DNA of 64,000 bases, taken from an uncultured Flavobacteriales bacterium. GTDB taxonomy: Bacteria; Bacteroidota; Bacteroidia; Flavobacteriales; Crocinitomicaceae. The translations under genes and the position numbers were made by a program. Positions 33,085 through 43,114 of the stretch are shown here, one piece after another. Below the pieces are notes generated by a model that worked only from the letters and a program-made list of their open reading frames with translations, searched no databases and was not told where the DNA came from. The stretch covers positions 1 to 64,000 of the forward strand of contig CAMLFH010000024.1 in assembly GCA_946479285.1 (NCBI GenBank), in the 5' to 3' direction. The stretch's first letter is position 1. Each line of letters starts with the position of its first letter.

Positions 33085-34878
33085 GTGAACAAGAACATTA
33101 TACACGTTACCGACTCATTCGCACCGCGATTGAAGCCCATTTGCGCATTCCTTTTGGTGTGCTTTTTTGGCACATTCAATGCTTCTGCACAATTCTCGCG
33201 ATCCGATGAATCTGTTGCTACAAGCCTTTATCCTATCATGCTCAACACAAGTTGGGAAAACCAGGCTTCTTTCTCCACTTTTCAAATTGGTGTACTGGAC
33301 AGCGACACTTCGTTTTACAGTGTGCTTCGGAAGAAATACGAGGGAATTTCATTCAAAGGAAAAAAGGTAAGCGTTGTTCATTTTAAGAATGCGGATGCGA
33401 TTAGTCCTACCCAGGTACTTTGCGTAGATAAGAAATTCAACAAAAAGATTGAAAAGATAGCCAAAGCAATTGACGGGAACAGTACGCTTTTGGTCACCAA
33501 TTCCTGCAAAGACGATGATTTCATCATGGTCAACTTTAACGGACGCCTGAAAAAAGACGATTTCACTGTGAACCAGGAAAACATGACCAAAGCCGGATTG
33601 AAATTGACCAATCAATTCGAGCAGTACATGGAAGGAACTGTTGCCTGGGAAGCCCTTTTAAATGAATCAACTGAAAAACTAGAAAAGGAACGCGAAAAAG
33701 TAGCCGCCAAAGAGGAAACGATCAAAGACCAAAAAGTTAAGATCAATTACCAAAAAATGTCTCTGAAGGAAAAAATGGAAATGCTTGACCAGCAGGGTTC
33801 CATCCTGGAAGAACAGGCTCAGAAACTGGACGCTCAGCAGGCAACGATTGACGAACGGGAAAAAACCCTGTTTGATCAGAAAGTACGCATTGAGGAACAA
33901 AAAGGCCAGATCAATGCACAACTGGAGGCACTTGGAATGCAGCGTGTAATTATGATCATGGGATGCGTGGTTTTGGTCCTGATCCTTGGAATCGCTTATG
34001 TTTTGTACCGCAACGCCGCACATCGTAAGAAATCCATCCAGGAACTTTCCGAGCAACATTCCATTGTCAGTGAACAGAAAAATCAAATTGAGAAGATCCT
34101 GTTCGAATTAACCGACAGTATCCGCTACGCCTTACGTATTCAAAATGCCGTTTTGCCGAATGAACAAACCATTCGCGGAACGATTCCAGGAGATTTCTTC
34201 GTGATGTACAAACCGAAAGACATTGTGAGCGGAGATTTCTTCTTCGTAGACCGCAGAGGTGACTGGACATTAGTTGCAGTAGCTGATTGTACGGGCCACG
34301 GTGTTCCCGGAGCTTTTGTGAGCATGTTATGTATCAGTCTCCTGAACGAAATCGTAAAACAGCAGGAAATAACGCGTGCAGATATTATTTTGAATGAATT
34401 GCGCGATAAGGTCATTCATTCCCTGCAGCAAAAAGGAATCCAGGGCGAACAAATGGATGGGATGGATATTTCACTCCTTTTGATCAACAACAAAACGTAT
34501 AAATGTCACTGGTCCGGTGCGAATAATCCGTTGTACATCGTTACTTCGAAAAACAAGAAGCTGGAAGAGATCAAACCGGACAAACGTCCAATTTCGATCT
34601 ACCCGGATATGAAAGCATTCACCAACCACGAAATGGTGGCAAATAAAGGAGATATTTTTTACCTGTTCACGGATGGTTATTCCGACCAGTTTGGCGGTGA
34701 AAGAGGGAAGAAATTCATGAGCCGCAATTTCAAGAATCTGCTTGCTGAGAATGCTCACAAACCGATGAACGAGCAAGGAAAGATTTTGGATACTGTGATT
34801 GAGAACTGGAAATTTGCAGATGGCGCGGATTTTGAGCAGATCGATGATATTACGGTGTTAGGGATACAGATTGGGTAA
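33085..34878 (+). CDS. SpoIIE-type serine phosphatase with YfiR-like sensor and coiled coil
   Basis: 597 residues from GTG 33085 (TTG at 33079 also possible). Order: signal peptide to about 35, a YfiR-like domain about 45-180, long coiled coil about 195-285, one membrane segment near 287-307, and a PP2C/SpoIIE phosphatase domain about 355-597 with Asp-rich metal motifs (SGDFFFVDRR, ADCTGHGVPGAF, FTDGYSDQFGG). Such proteins dephosphorylate anti-sigma antagonists. No partner gene is adjacent. Confidence 0.8.
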   Translation: MNKNIIHVTDSFAPRLKPICAFLLVCFFGTFNASAQFSRSDESVATSLYPIMLNTSWENQASFSTFQIGVLDSDTSFYSVLRKKYEGISFKGKKVSVVHFKNADAISPTQVLCVDKKFNKKIEKIAKAIDGNSTLLVTNSCKDDDFIMVNFNGRLKKDDFTVNQENMTKAGLKLTNQFEQYMEGTVAWEALLNESTEKLEKEREKVAAKEETIKDQKVKINYQKMSLKEKMEMLDQQGSILEEQAQKLDAQQATIDEREKTLFDQKVRIEEQKGQINAQLEALGMQRVIMIMGCVVLVLILGIAYVLYRNAAHRKKSIQELSEQHSIVSEQKNQIEKILFELTDSIRYALRIQNAVLPNEQTIRGTIPGDFFVMYKPKDIVSGDFFFVDRRGDWTLVAVADCTGHGVPGAFVSMLCISLLNEIVKQQEITRADIILNELRDKVIHSLQQKGIQGEQMDGMDISLLLINNKTYKCHWSGANNPLYIVTSKNKKLEEIKPDKRPISIYPDMKAFTNHEMVANKGDIFYLFTDGYSDQFGGERGKKFMSRNFKNLLAENAHKPMNEQGKILDTVIENWKFADGADFEQIDDITVLGIQIG

Positions 34879-34914
34879 AGAACAGAAAGAGAACGAGAAT
34901 GAATTCACTTCTCA

Positions 34915-35259
34915 TCACGTTCTCTTTTTCAGCATTCCATAAATGATCAGAGCGATCATTGCTATGCAAAGTGCCCAACCGGAAAAGTAAATAAGCTTTC
35001 CATAAGGCCAATGCATAATTCGGAATCTTTCTCCTACAAATACTAAGAATATGCCTAAGCAGAAGAGAAGTTTTTTATTTGAACTATCCTTGCTGCTTTT
35101 ATTTTTGAGCAATCCGTAAACAAAAAGTGCGAACATTGCTACGCAAAGTGCCCAACCGGAAAAGTAAATGAGCTCTCCATAAGGCCAATGCATGATTCGG
35201 AATCTTTTTCCGACAGATACTAAGAATATACCTAAGCAGAAGAGAATTATTTTATACAT
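34915..35259 (-). CDS. Small membrane protein made of two near-identical halves
   Basis: 114 residues. The two halves (about 1-57 and 60-114) each have two membrane segments and a RIMHWPYG motif, and are nearly identical in protein and DNA. The motif recalls membrane proteins of the Bacteroidota gliding/secretion context, but identity is uncertain. The duplication is recent. No family recognised. Confidence 0.6.
   Translation of the reverse strand: MYKIILFCLGIFLVSVGKRFRIMHWPYGELIYFSGWALCVAMFALFVYGLLKNKSSKDSSNKKLLFCLGIFLVFVGERFRIMHWPYGKLIYFSGWALCIAMIALIIYGMLKKRT
34957..35246. repeat. 113-bp tandem duplication, 177-bp period
   Basis: 34957-35069 and 35134-35246 are about 90 percent identical over 113 bases. 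The 177-base period is 59 codons, so the duplication keeps the frame of the membrane protein above. Confidence 0.8.
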
Positions 35260-35338
35260 GATCGTGTTTTACAGGTAAATGGACATTTGCAGAAAAGTAA
35301 CGTATTACGCCCGCAAAAGCTCACATTCCATTCCGATT

Positions 35339-36217
35339 TCATGCCTTCTTCTTATGCAAATCATAAACAATTCCATCCGATAAACCTATCTTGGGAACGT
35401 ACATTTCCTTGCAGTTGAGCGCTGTCATGCATACCTGGAAGATTTCCAGTGCCGGCACGATGACATCGGCCCTGTCGGGCTTTAACTGGAATTTGTCCAT
35501 GCGCTGACCAACACTGAGAGGTTCTAATTCCTTATAAAGCTTGTTCATGGCTCTCAACGTCACAGGTGATTTTTCTTTGAAACCTAAAATCTTGTGAATC
35601 TTGTTGATATTCCCACCTGTTGCATAAACAGCGTGCGGATTGTCTTCCACATGTTGTTTGATCCAATCTTTTATCTCTCGCCAATCCTGTTTTCCGACTT
35701 TACTTTTCAGCATCCGGACAGTTCCGATATCAAAACTTTTGGCTGCCACTCGTTTTCCATGTTCGAATACGTTGATTTCTGTCGAACCACCACCCACATC
35801 AATGACCAAATAGGATTCAGAGCGTTCGATATCCAATAATGCGAAGGTCCCGAAGATCAGCCGTGCTTCTTCATCACCGGAAATAATCTCTATTTCAATT
35901 CCTGTATTGCGTTTGATCTGCTGAATGATCTCTGTTCCGTTCTTCGCATCCCGCATGGCACTGGTTGCACACGCACGGATAGCAGCAACATCAAAAATAT
36001 CTGCAATCAGGCTGAACGCTTTCATCGTTTTAATGAAGTCTTCTGCTTTTTTCACACTGATCTCACCGGAATCGAATACTTCTTCACCTAAACGCAGCGG
36101 AATTCGCGTATAAGAGATTTTCTGAACGTACGGGTGTCCGTTTTCCGTGGCGATTTCTCCAATTAACAATCGAGCTGCGTTCGATCCGATATCTATGGCT
36201 GCGTATTTTTTTGGCAT
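35339..36217 (-). CDS. ppx: Ppx/GppA exopolyphosphatase family protein
   Basis: 292 residues with the Ppx/GppA phosphate-binding motifs: AAIDIGSNAARLLIGE near the start, VIDVGGGSTEINVF about 121-134 and a later ATGGNI segment. The family cleaves polyphosphate or pppGpp; this short form lacks the C-terminal extensions of E. coli Ppx. ATG 36217 is chosen because upstream codons look noncoding. Single gene. Confidence 0.85.
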   Translation of the reverse strand: MPKKYAAIDIGSNAARLLIGEIATENGHPYVQKISYTRIPLRLGEEVFDSGEISVKKAEDFIKTMKAFSLIADIFDVAAIRACATSAMRDAKNGTEIIQQIKRNTGIEIEIISGDEEARLIFGTFALLDIERSESYLVIDVGGGSTEINVFEHGKRVAAKSFDIGTVRMLKSKVGKQDWREIKDWIKQHVEDNPHAVYATGGNINKIHKILGFKEKSPVTLRAMNKLYKELEPLSVGQRMDKFQLKPDRADVIVPALEIFQVCMTALNCKEMYVPKIGLSDGIVYDLHKKKA

Positions 36218-36367
36218 GTATCCGAAATTAGCGAAAGTTAACCACATAGTTCACATAGATCACCTAGAAATTTCTGTTAGATTTCCGGGGAGAAAGTTAA
36301 GCGTCAGGACTTGAGAGAGGTTTTTGCGAGAAAGCTCCGTATAGATAACTCCAAAAATATTCTTTAA

Positions 36368-36403
36368 ACAAAAAATCCCGCTCACCTGTTGATGAGCGGG
36401 ATT
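36368..36403 (-). terminator. Terminator of the large secreted protein gene
   Basis: AATCCCGCTCA (36374-36384) and TGAGCGGGATT (36393-36403) form an 11-bp stem; leftward transcripts run into U encoded by the A run at 36370-36375. It lies 21 bases after the stop at 36424. Confidence 0.7.
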
Positions 36404-36423
36404 CCGAATAATGGTATTTTGAA

Positions 36424-39120
36424 TTACTTCACGATTACTTTTTGTACCAGGTTTCCTTGAGCACTGTTGAACTGAAGGAAATAAACTCCTTTAGCCAAAT
36501 GCGAAACAGCTAATTGTGTTTCTGTATTCATGGATAAAGAGGATACCGGGTAAACTACTTTTCCATCCTCAGAGATCATGGAGAAAGTAACATCTTTTCC
36601 GGTTTTGATTGTTACAATTGAACTTGCAGGGTTTGGATAGATCTCCAATCCGAAATCAGCAACTTCTTCAATTCCTGCACAATCTTCTACCGTAATATTT
36701 TGAGAAATTGCATCCGAACATCCATTTGCATTCACAGTATACGTAATAGTCTGAGATCCTGCTCCTGCAGTCGCAGGGTTAAAGTTTCCTCCTGTTACAC
36801 CTGTTCCGCTATAAGATCCACCTGCTGGCATACCACCTGTTAAAGCAAAAGCAGCAGCTTGCAGACAAACATCTGTAAATGCTCCAAGTGTTGCTGTAGG
36901 AGCTGCGTTCACTGTGAAAGTAGAAGTTGCAGAACCTGAACAGTTATTTGCATCTGTAAAGTTGTAAGTCAATGTGACAGAACCCGGAGTTAATCCATTT
37001 GGATCAAATGTAGATCCTGATACTCCTGCAGAACCGGAGAACATACCTCCTGCCGGAGATCCAACCAGGTTTACAGCAGTTCCGTTATCACACAGGTTTC
37101 CAACCGGTGTAAATGTTACGGTAGGATTTGCATGGAAAATAGTCGTTGCAGTTCCTGTACCCATTGCAGTACATCCACCCATTGTTACAGCGGAAACTGT
37201 GTAAGTTCCGTTCGCTGTTGCGTTAATCACATATGGAGAAGTTGTAACTCCTGTAATGTTACTGGTTGTTGTTCCGTCAGAATATGTAATATCCCAGGGA
37301 CCAGATCCTGTTAACGCGACGTTAACCGGGAAAGATCCCGTACCACATTGTGTTCCGCCTCCGGATACAGAAGCAGTTGGAGCCGCTGCAACCGTTACGC
37401 TGAATGTTTCAGCATCTGCCGGACAAGAACCGTTGGCAGCAATTGAATTCGTTACCGTATAAGTACCTGCATTACTTGAAGCAAGGTTAATCACCCCAGT
37501 TGAAGCATTGATGACCAATCCAGTTGTAGAACTAAATGCTCCTGCGCTTGCTCCTGCACCGTATACCGGGCTAGGATTCGCAGCATTTGTACAGTAACTT
37601 GGTTGCGCGTAAGTAAACGTTGCATCCGGTGCTCCGGAGATCACAACTGTTTGAGTACTTGTATTAGGACAAGACCCGGAAGTACTATAAGTTACCGAAT
37701 ACGTTCCTGAAGTACTTCCAGCTACGTTAATTTCTCCGGTTGAAGTGCTTGCAAAAACCAATCCGGCAGGTGTTGCGGAGAAAGTACCTGCAACAGATGT
37801 TGTAGGAATTTGGTTTGGAGAAGCGTCACAAATAGCATTTGTTGGATAAGTGTATGCTGCATTATCCAATGGATTTACAGTTACACAGAATGTTGCTGAA
37901 ACAGGAGAATTACAACCTGCAGCTGAAGCTATGACAGTATAACATCCGGAAGACCCGACGGTAATCGATTGAGTAGTAGCACCATTAGACCATGCATTCC
38001 CGGTTGCGGAAGAGGATGTTAAAATGACGTTTCCACCAGCACAGAATGTTGATGGTCCGCTTGGAGTAATGGTTGGAGTTGCAGGCGCTGGATTTACTGT
38101 AATTGTATGGGTAGTATTATCAACACAGCTGTTAAAGAACCCACCGATTGTAAACAAAGCTACATCGTATGTCCCAGCAGCAGGATGAGTATAAGTGGTT
38201 GTACCATTCCAAATGTATGGAGATAGATTATCCATGTCGTAAACAAAAGTAGAATCCGATGTCGCTAGTCCGAAATAGGACATGAACACATTCAAGTTTG
38301 ACATTCTATTACCCAAAATTGACATTGGTGTTGTACCATTTGTATAAGTAACCGGTGTACCCTGGCAAACGGTAGTTGCGGAAGTTGTGAATTGTGTATT
38401 GATTGTATAATTCACAATTGGCCCAGCCAATAATTCAAATTGACCCGGCCCGGCAAAATTGACCGCATCTCCTGTAGTCAATGTTAAAGCAGAAACATAT
38501 GCCCCGGCAGAATTCGGGTAATAAGAAGATTTATAACGCATAAAATCTTCATCGTAAGTCTGGCCTGCAGCAATATCCGTTACATAAAAATTTAAAATCC
38601 CTGTACTTGGTGTAAGAACTATCGCATAATTCCCGGTTACATTTAGTGGCGTAGCGAAATTAACATAGCGATAGGCATAATCCGTATTCGTACCCGTGTA
38701 AGCTCCAGTAATCGTAACATTCCCGCTCCCAACCAATGTTGTTGGTACATTTGAAGCATTCACGTTATAAATAGCAGCATTTACGGTAACATTGGTAGCT
38801 GAACCTTTCGCGCCAAAAAACTCAATTCCTTTGATCGATAAATTCCCTGAGTTTAAATAGGTTTGAGAAATTACTTCATTATCTGAAGCATAAGCGTTGA
38901 ATGTGTAAAAATTATCTGTCCCCAGAATTTGTTCTTTTGCCTGCGGATAACGTAATGTATCCTGGCAGATTAAGGTTTTTACCAATGACGGTTCGGATGT
39001 AAGTGGCACTTGCCTAAGCTGAGGATTTGAGGCATGATTTAAACCCATTTTAGAGCCCTGCTGTGCAAAACTCAAAGTACTTCCCGCCAGAAGCGAGAAC
39101 ACCAGTAATGATTTTTTCAT
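36424..39120 (-). CDS. Large secreted protein with type IX secretion sorting tail
   Basis: 898 residues. Signal peptide at 1-19, then beta-rich repeats with Gly/Thr/Ser-rich linkers (recurrent VTVNPxPTA... and TITVN... segments) like PKD or Ig-type modules, and a C-terminal tail near 820-898 of the type A sorting family (LEIYPNPASS ... KGVYFLQFNS). Such proteins are exported by the T9SS and attached to or released from the surface; the biological target is unknown. Strong Thr/Ser/Asn bias is normal for the class. Confidence 0.85.
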   Translation of the reverse strand: MKKSLLVFSLLAGSTLSFAQQGSKMGLNHASNPQLRQVPLTSEPSLVKTLICQDTLRYPQAKEQILGTDNFYTFNAYASDNEVISQTYLNSGNLSIKGIEFFGAKGSATNVTVNAAIYNVNASNVPTTLVGSGNVTITGAYTGTNTDYAYRYVNFATPLNVTGNYAIVLTPSTGILNFYVTDIAAGQTYDEDFMRYKSSYYPNSAGAYVSALTLTTGDAVNFAGPGQFELLAGPIVNYTINTQFTTSATTVCQGTPVTYTNGTTPMSILGNRMSNLNVFMSYFGLATSDSTFVYDMDNLSPYIWNGTTTYTHPAAGTYDVALFTIGGFFNSCVDNTTHTITVNPAPATPTITPSGPSTFCAGGNVILTSSSATGNAWSNGATTQSITVGSSGCYTVIASAAGCNSPVSATFCVTVNPLDNAAYTYPTNAICDASPNQIPTTSVAGTFSATPAGLVFASTSTGEINVAGSTSGTYSVTYSTSGSCPNTSTQTVVISGAPDATFTYAQPSYCTNAANPSPVYGAGASAGAFSSTTGLVINASTGVINLASSNAGTYTVTNSIAANGSCPADAETFSVTVAAAPTASVSGGGTQCGTGSFPVNVALTGSGPWDITYSDGTTTSNITGVTTSPYVINATANGTYTVSAVTMGGCTAMGTGTATTIFHANPTVTFTPVGNLCDNGTAVNLVGSPAGGMFSGSAGVSGSTFDPNGLTPGSVTLTYNFTDANNCSGSATSTFTVNAAPTATLGAFTDVCLQAAAFALTGGMPAGGSYSGTGVTGGNFNPATAGAGSQTITYTVNANGCSDAISQNITVEDCAGIEEVADFGLEIYPNPASSIVTIKTGKDVTFSMISEDGKVVYPVSSLSMNTETQLAVSHLAKGVYFLQFNSAQGNLVQKVIVK

Positions 39121-39244
39121 AGTAAGTTAATAAATTAATGTGGGTCGAATATAGGGAATCAGTCGCTTATTTCTAAATTATTTAACATTTCAAACGAGAA
39201 AATAAGTTGATTTTTAACAATTGATACCGCAATTAATGAGGATG

Positions 39245-41275
39245 TCAGGAATCTTTTAAAGGAAGGAAAAATGCCAATGGTTTCTGTTTGAAATACAGCC
39301 AAACGGAATGGAATAAATACTTTAATTCAGAAATTGGAATATCGCGGGAACGCAGGGCCAACCACAGTGAAAGTGCAAAACTGACTATGAAATTCACAAA
39401 GCCGATGATTCCGATGCCTAAAACTCCCATCGTTATGGGATACCAACCTGCTTCAAAATGACCTCCAAATAATCCAAGAGCCATATTCCCCGCTGCAAAA
39501 GTAATGTGGCGGATATCCAGATTGAGACCAAGGAAAATACCTATGGAGGCTGTGGAACCCAGAAACACACCAAACCAAAAGTTGGATGCTACTCCCGCCC
39601 ATTTTTGTTCGATCCAAGAAGCAAAGCGTTTCGCATTTTCTTTTCCTATGGAAATCTTCAAAACAGGATGCTCCTTGATCCGGTTATAAATCTTTTTATG
39701 CTTGATCTTGTTTGAAATCGAGCCGGAAATAATTCCCGACAGAAATAAAAAAATTCCTGCAATCGCAGCATGCAGGATTGCCCAGGAAGCGATTGGGTTT
39801 AAATCTGTCATTAAATGTTCACTTTTCGTTTCATCCACAATCCGAAATCCGGCAATTCCCTGCATAGACCAGATCAGCAATAAAGCAACCGGAAATGCAA
39901 CCAACACATTTCCCACAAAAGCAATGAACTGGGAACGGAACAAATGAGAAAACAAAATGGCAAATGAACGGTACCTGTCTTCATCAGACCCCGAATTAGA
40001 CAACCCTTTCTCAATAGACTTAACAATTGCCGCAGCAGTCATTGCAGGCTGTTTAGTTGCCAGGGTGAATCCAAGCAAATAAATCAATATAAAACCAAAA
40101 GCATAATTCATGCTGTACAAAAGAGCATGACCGAAATCACTCACTTCTGCCTTTCCCAAAATGACTTTGAAAAGACACAGAAAACCAACAACCAGGCCGC
40201 CACCCATAGCAGTTAAAAGCATGTGCAGGTATTCTTTCTTCGACTCGGTTATATAATGCTCGCCGGTTTTTGCCGTATGCTGCGTTACTTCATAAGCAAT
40301 TGTCTGCGTACTGTCGAGCATTAAACGGCGAATATTGTTCTTCCTGCAATTGTACTTGATCAATCTGATCGTCAGATAGATTGAATTATCGCGCTTATCC
40401 TCTTCCGAATCGGTAGCAAGCAAAGGTACCAATGCTTCTATCCGGAATAATTGCTGTCTGATCCGCAGTAAGCTTTGGTTCACACGAATGGAAATCCCAA
40501 ACTTAGCGCTGTTGTCAAAGGCGTTATCGATGATCTGGTGACAACCCTGAAGTAATTGAACCAAATCCTGAAAATCGGGATCAGTTACGGACAGGGAGAA
40601 ATTACCCTGTTGAGCTATCTTTTCAACAACCACATCCAGTTTCTTTTCGAATGATTCGAACGGACTTTGTATATCCTCGTACTCCGGGACCATGATCAAG
40701 ACATCTTGTTCCAAAGCTCTTCCACTTATTCGCTGAATAAGCAGACTGATTCCGCTGATTATTTCTGTTACTGCCGAATTGGAATTTTCGTTTCCGTGAT
40801 CGTAAATCGTCTGCAGATCCAACAGAATAATTAATTCGTTGATTTCAGGAAGAGGAATTTCCTGGATCCATTCAAAGTCTCTTTGTTTATAAAACACCTG
40901 GTTCAGCAGGAACTGCAGCGTATCGGGTTCGGGTTGTTCGGGTAATATTTTCGAAGCTATCCGCTCCCGCACTTCCCGAATGAAGTAAGCATCCCGGATA
41001 ATCCCGGAATCCGTTAAAATAGCTGTGAATTTGCGGTTTTGAAATACATTCCTAAGATAGACAGCCGTGGCATAACGCCTTACTGCATGTTCATTCAGAT
41101 AATCCAAAAGCGGCTGAATACTGACGGGTTTCTCTTTTTCTATCTTCTGTGGACGAAAGTCTGCAACCAGATCTATAAGGAACTCGAGATTGTTGGATGT
41201 ATAATCTGCCTGATTGTAAAAATCATCGAATAATTCATTCAACTCTTTCCTCCTGGTTCTTCTAAATAATTGCAT
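39245..41275 (-). CDS. Gcr-type 'site-specific recombinase' membrane protein
   Basis: 676 residues resembling the PF10136 (Gcr) family: an N-terminal soluble half of about 340 residues and then five or more membrane segments (about 355-375, 385-405, 450-470, 500-520, 570-640). Despite the family's name the fold is a membrane protein with no recombinase signature, and its role is not established. It is not evidence of mobility. Confidence 0.65.
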   Translation of the reverse strand: MQLFRRTRRKELNELFDDFYNQADYTSNNLEFLIDLVADFRPQKIEKEKPVSIQPLLDYLNEHAVRRYATAVYLRNVFQNRKFTAILTDSGIIRDAYFIREVRERIASKILPEQPEPDTLQFLLNQVFYKQRDFEWIQEIPLPEINELIILLDLQTIYDHGNENSNSAVTEIISGISLLIQRISGRALEQDVLIMVPEYEDIQSPFESFEKKLDVVVEKIAQQGNFSLSVTDPDFQDLVQLLQGCHQIIDNAFDNSAKFGISIRVNQSLLRIRQQLFRIEALVPLLATDSEEDKRDNSIYLTIRLIKYNCRKNNIRRLMLDSTQTIAYEVTQHTAKTGEHYITESKKEYLHMLLTAMGGGLVVGFLCLFKVILGKAEVSDFGHALLYSMNYAFGFILIYLLGFTLATKQPAMTAAAIVKSIEKGLSNSGSDEDRYRSFAILFSHLFRSQFIAFVGNVLVAFPVALLLIWSMQGIAGFRIVDETKSEHLMTDLNPIASWAILHAAIAGIFLFLSGIISGSISNKIKHKKIYNRIKEHPVLKISIGKENAKRFASWIEQKWAGVASNFWFGVFLGSTASIGIFLGLNLDIRHITFAAGNMALGLFGGHFEAGWYPITMGVLGIGIIGFVNFIVSFALSLWLALRSRDIPISELKYLFHSVWLYFKQKPLAFFLPLKDS

Positions 41276-41344
41276 TCCCCGGTCTTTGATCTAAAAATAC
41301 TAAGACAAAAGAAGAAACGGCTATTTTTTTAAGTTTATTAGCTG

Positions 41345-43006
41345 CTACAAACGAATAATTCGCGCTGTATAAGTTCCTTTTTGAGAGCTAAAATGAATTA
41401 AATAGAGTCCTGAATTGATTCCCCTGAAATCTATTTTCCCATCCGGATTATACGTTTCTCTGACCAGTGAGCCATCTGTTGAATACACAGATACTTTTTC
41501 AATTTTTGCAGCTGACTGATAATGCAATTGATCATTTACCGGATTTGTGTAAGAAATCTGCATTTCATCCTGCTCTTCCAATCCCAATGAAATGGAAGGG
41601 TCGAAGTACATTTTCTTTACAAAACCATGGTAATAGGTTGGTGAAGTCTCGGTTTCTAAAAGCGGTCCCAGGTTAAAATCATAATTTCCCGTATAAACAC
41701 CAGTCATGACGATGGTATCTGCTGAACCCCTTATGAGATCAAATACCATCACAGAGCCTGTTCCTTCAAAACGGGACACCCATTTCAAGTATCCGGAACT
41801 TGTGTACCAGGCCGAGTAAGTGTCAATCTGATTAACTGGGATCAATTGCATACCACTATTTTGTCCCATAAAATAGATGGTATCATAAAAAAATCCCACG
41901 AATTGGATCGTTCCGTCAGTGAGTGCTTTTACTTCCGCTATCGAACTGAATCCCTGACATTGGATGCTGCGGGCCCACACAACTGTTCCATTCTCATCCA
42001 ATTTCATCAGATAAGCATTAGTATTTCCCGGTAACACAATTGTTTCTGAATCCAACTGAACAGTGCCCTTGTAATGCCCTATTACAATTGCTTCATTTTG
42101 TGCGTTTAAATCAAATCTTTCGGCGCTGATCCGAACGGAACTTAAAAACGCCTTTGCCCACGTAAAACTCCCGTCGGATCCCAATTTTAGAGTAAACGCC
42201 TGCTCATTGTTAGTTGTATTTTGAGCGGTAAAAACACCTGTAGAAGGGTCCAGATCAACAGTCCCATAATATTCACCCGTTGTCCAGACATTCCGCAAAT
42301 TATCTGCTGACATATCTGTTACCTTCATTCCTTCATCCCATGTTCTGACCCACTCAAACGCTCCTGTTTCATCCAATTTCAGGATGAAATCATTGACAAT
42401 ACCCGTAGGAGAAATTATTTCAGTCCCGGGGCCAAAATCAATGTCAAAAGGACCTGAGAATGCTCCGTTTAATAAGATATGATCCTGGTTATCCATCTGA
42501 ATAGCAAACAACCATTCAAACGCATTACCCTGAGCAAGCTTCAGCCAGAGCTGGTTTCCGTCATTATCAAATTTAAGAATTCCAATATCCCTGGAACCTC
42601 CTGATGAGTAATAAACGTTACCGTTCAAATCAACTAACGAATCCTCAAAATTCACTGCTATCAAGCCATTTCCATGCGAATCAAATGCAAGAAGATCACG
42701 TTCCCTTGTTTCCGCAGACAGAACTCCGATCAATTTTTTTGACCAGAGATAATTTCCAGCTGGATCATATTTAGCCAGATATGTTTCAGAAACAGAATTG
42801 ACTGTAGTAAGTTGAGCCACATTAGCCGAAGGATCCAAATCAACGGTATCTGAAAAATTTCCCAATACATAGACGTTACCGTCAGCGTCCGTTTCTACAT
42901 TGGCTCCCAGGGAAGTTGTTCCCGAATTGGAGATAGTCCAACCGAAATCCTGTGCATAGAGCGTTGAACAACTTAAAAAAAGAATAAAAAGACTTCGACT
43001 TAGCAT
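41345..43006 (-). CDS. Secreted T9SS protein with beta-propeller-like repeats
   Basis: 553 residues. Signal peptide to about 18. Repeats of SBBP-like type (ANVETDADGNVYVLGNF, FDSHGNGLIAVNF, KLDENGTVVWARSI) suggest a beta-propeller. The C-terminal tail near 480-553 ends in the sorting-domain pattern (GLYLIHFSSQKGTYTARIIRL is its last stretch, shortened here). Function unknown; surface protein by export route. Confidence 0.8.
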   Translation of the reverse strand: MLSRSLFILFLSCSTLYAQDFGWTISNSGTTSLGANVETDADGNVYVLGNFSDTVDLDPSANVAQLTTVNSVSETYLAKYDPAGNYLWSKKLIGVLSAETRERDLLAFDSHGNGLIAVNFEDSLVDLNGNVYYSSGGSRDIGILKFDNDGNQLWLKLAQGNAFEWLFAIQMDNQDHILLNGAFSGPFDIDFGPGTEIISPTGIVNDFILKLDETGAFEWVRTWDEGMKVTDMSADNLRNVWTTGEYYGTVDLDPSTGVFTAQNTTNNEQAFTLKLGSDGSFTWAKAFLSSVRISAERFDLNAQNEAIVIGHYKGTVQLDSETIVLPGNTNAYLMKLDENGTVVWARSIQCQGFSSIAEVKALTDGTIQFVGFFYDTIYFMGQNSGMQLIPVNQIDTYSAWYTSSGYLKWVSRFEGTGSVMVFDLIRGSADTIVMTGVYTGNYDFNLGPLLETETSPTYYHGFVKKMYFDPSISLGLEEQDEMQISYTNPVNDQLHYQSAAKIEKVSVYSTDGSLVRETYNPDGKIDFRGINSGLYLIHFSSQKGTYTARIIRL

Positions 43007-43114
43007 GGTTCAATTTATTTAAAAGGTTACTTGTTCAATGGAAACGAGCAACAATTCAAATTGGTTGGGAGAACGTTGAACCTACCGTATTCTCCCAACC
43101 AGTATTTCCTAATT

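Noticed and set aside
39245..41275. Site-specific recombinase as sign of a second mobile element
   Set aside because: The family name is historical; the sequence is a multi-pass membrane protein.
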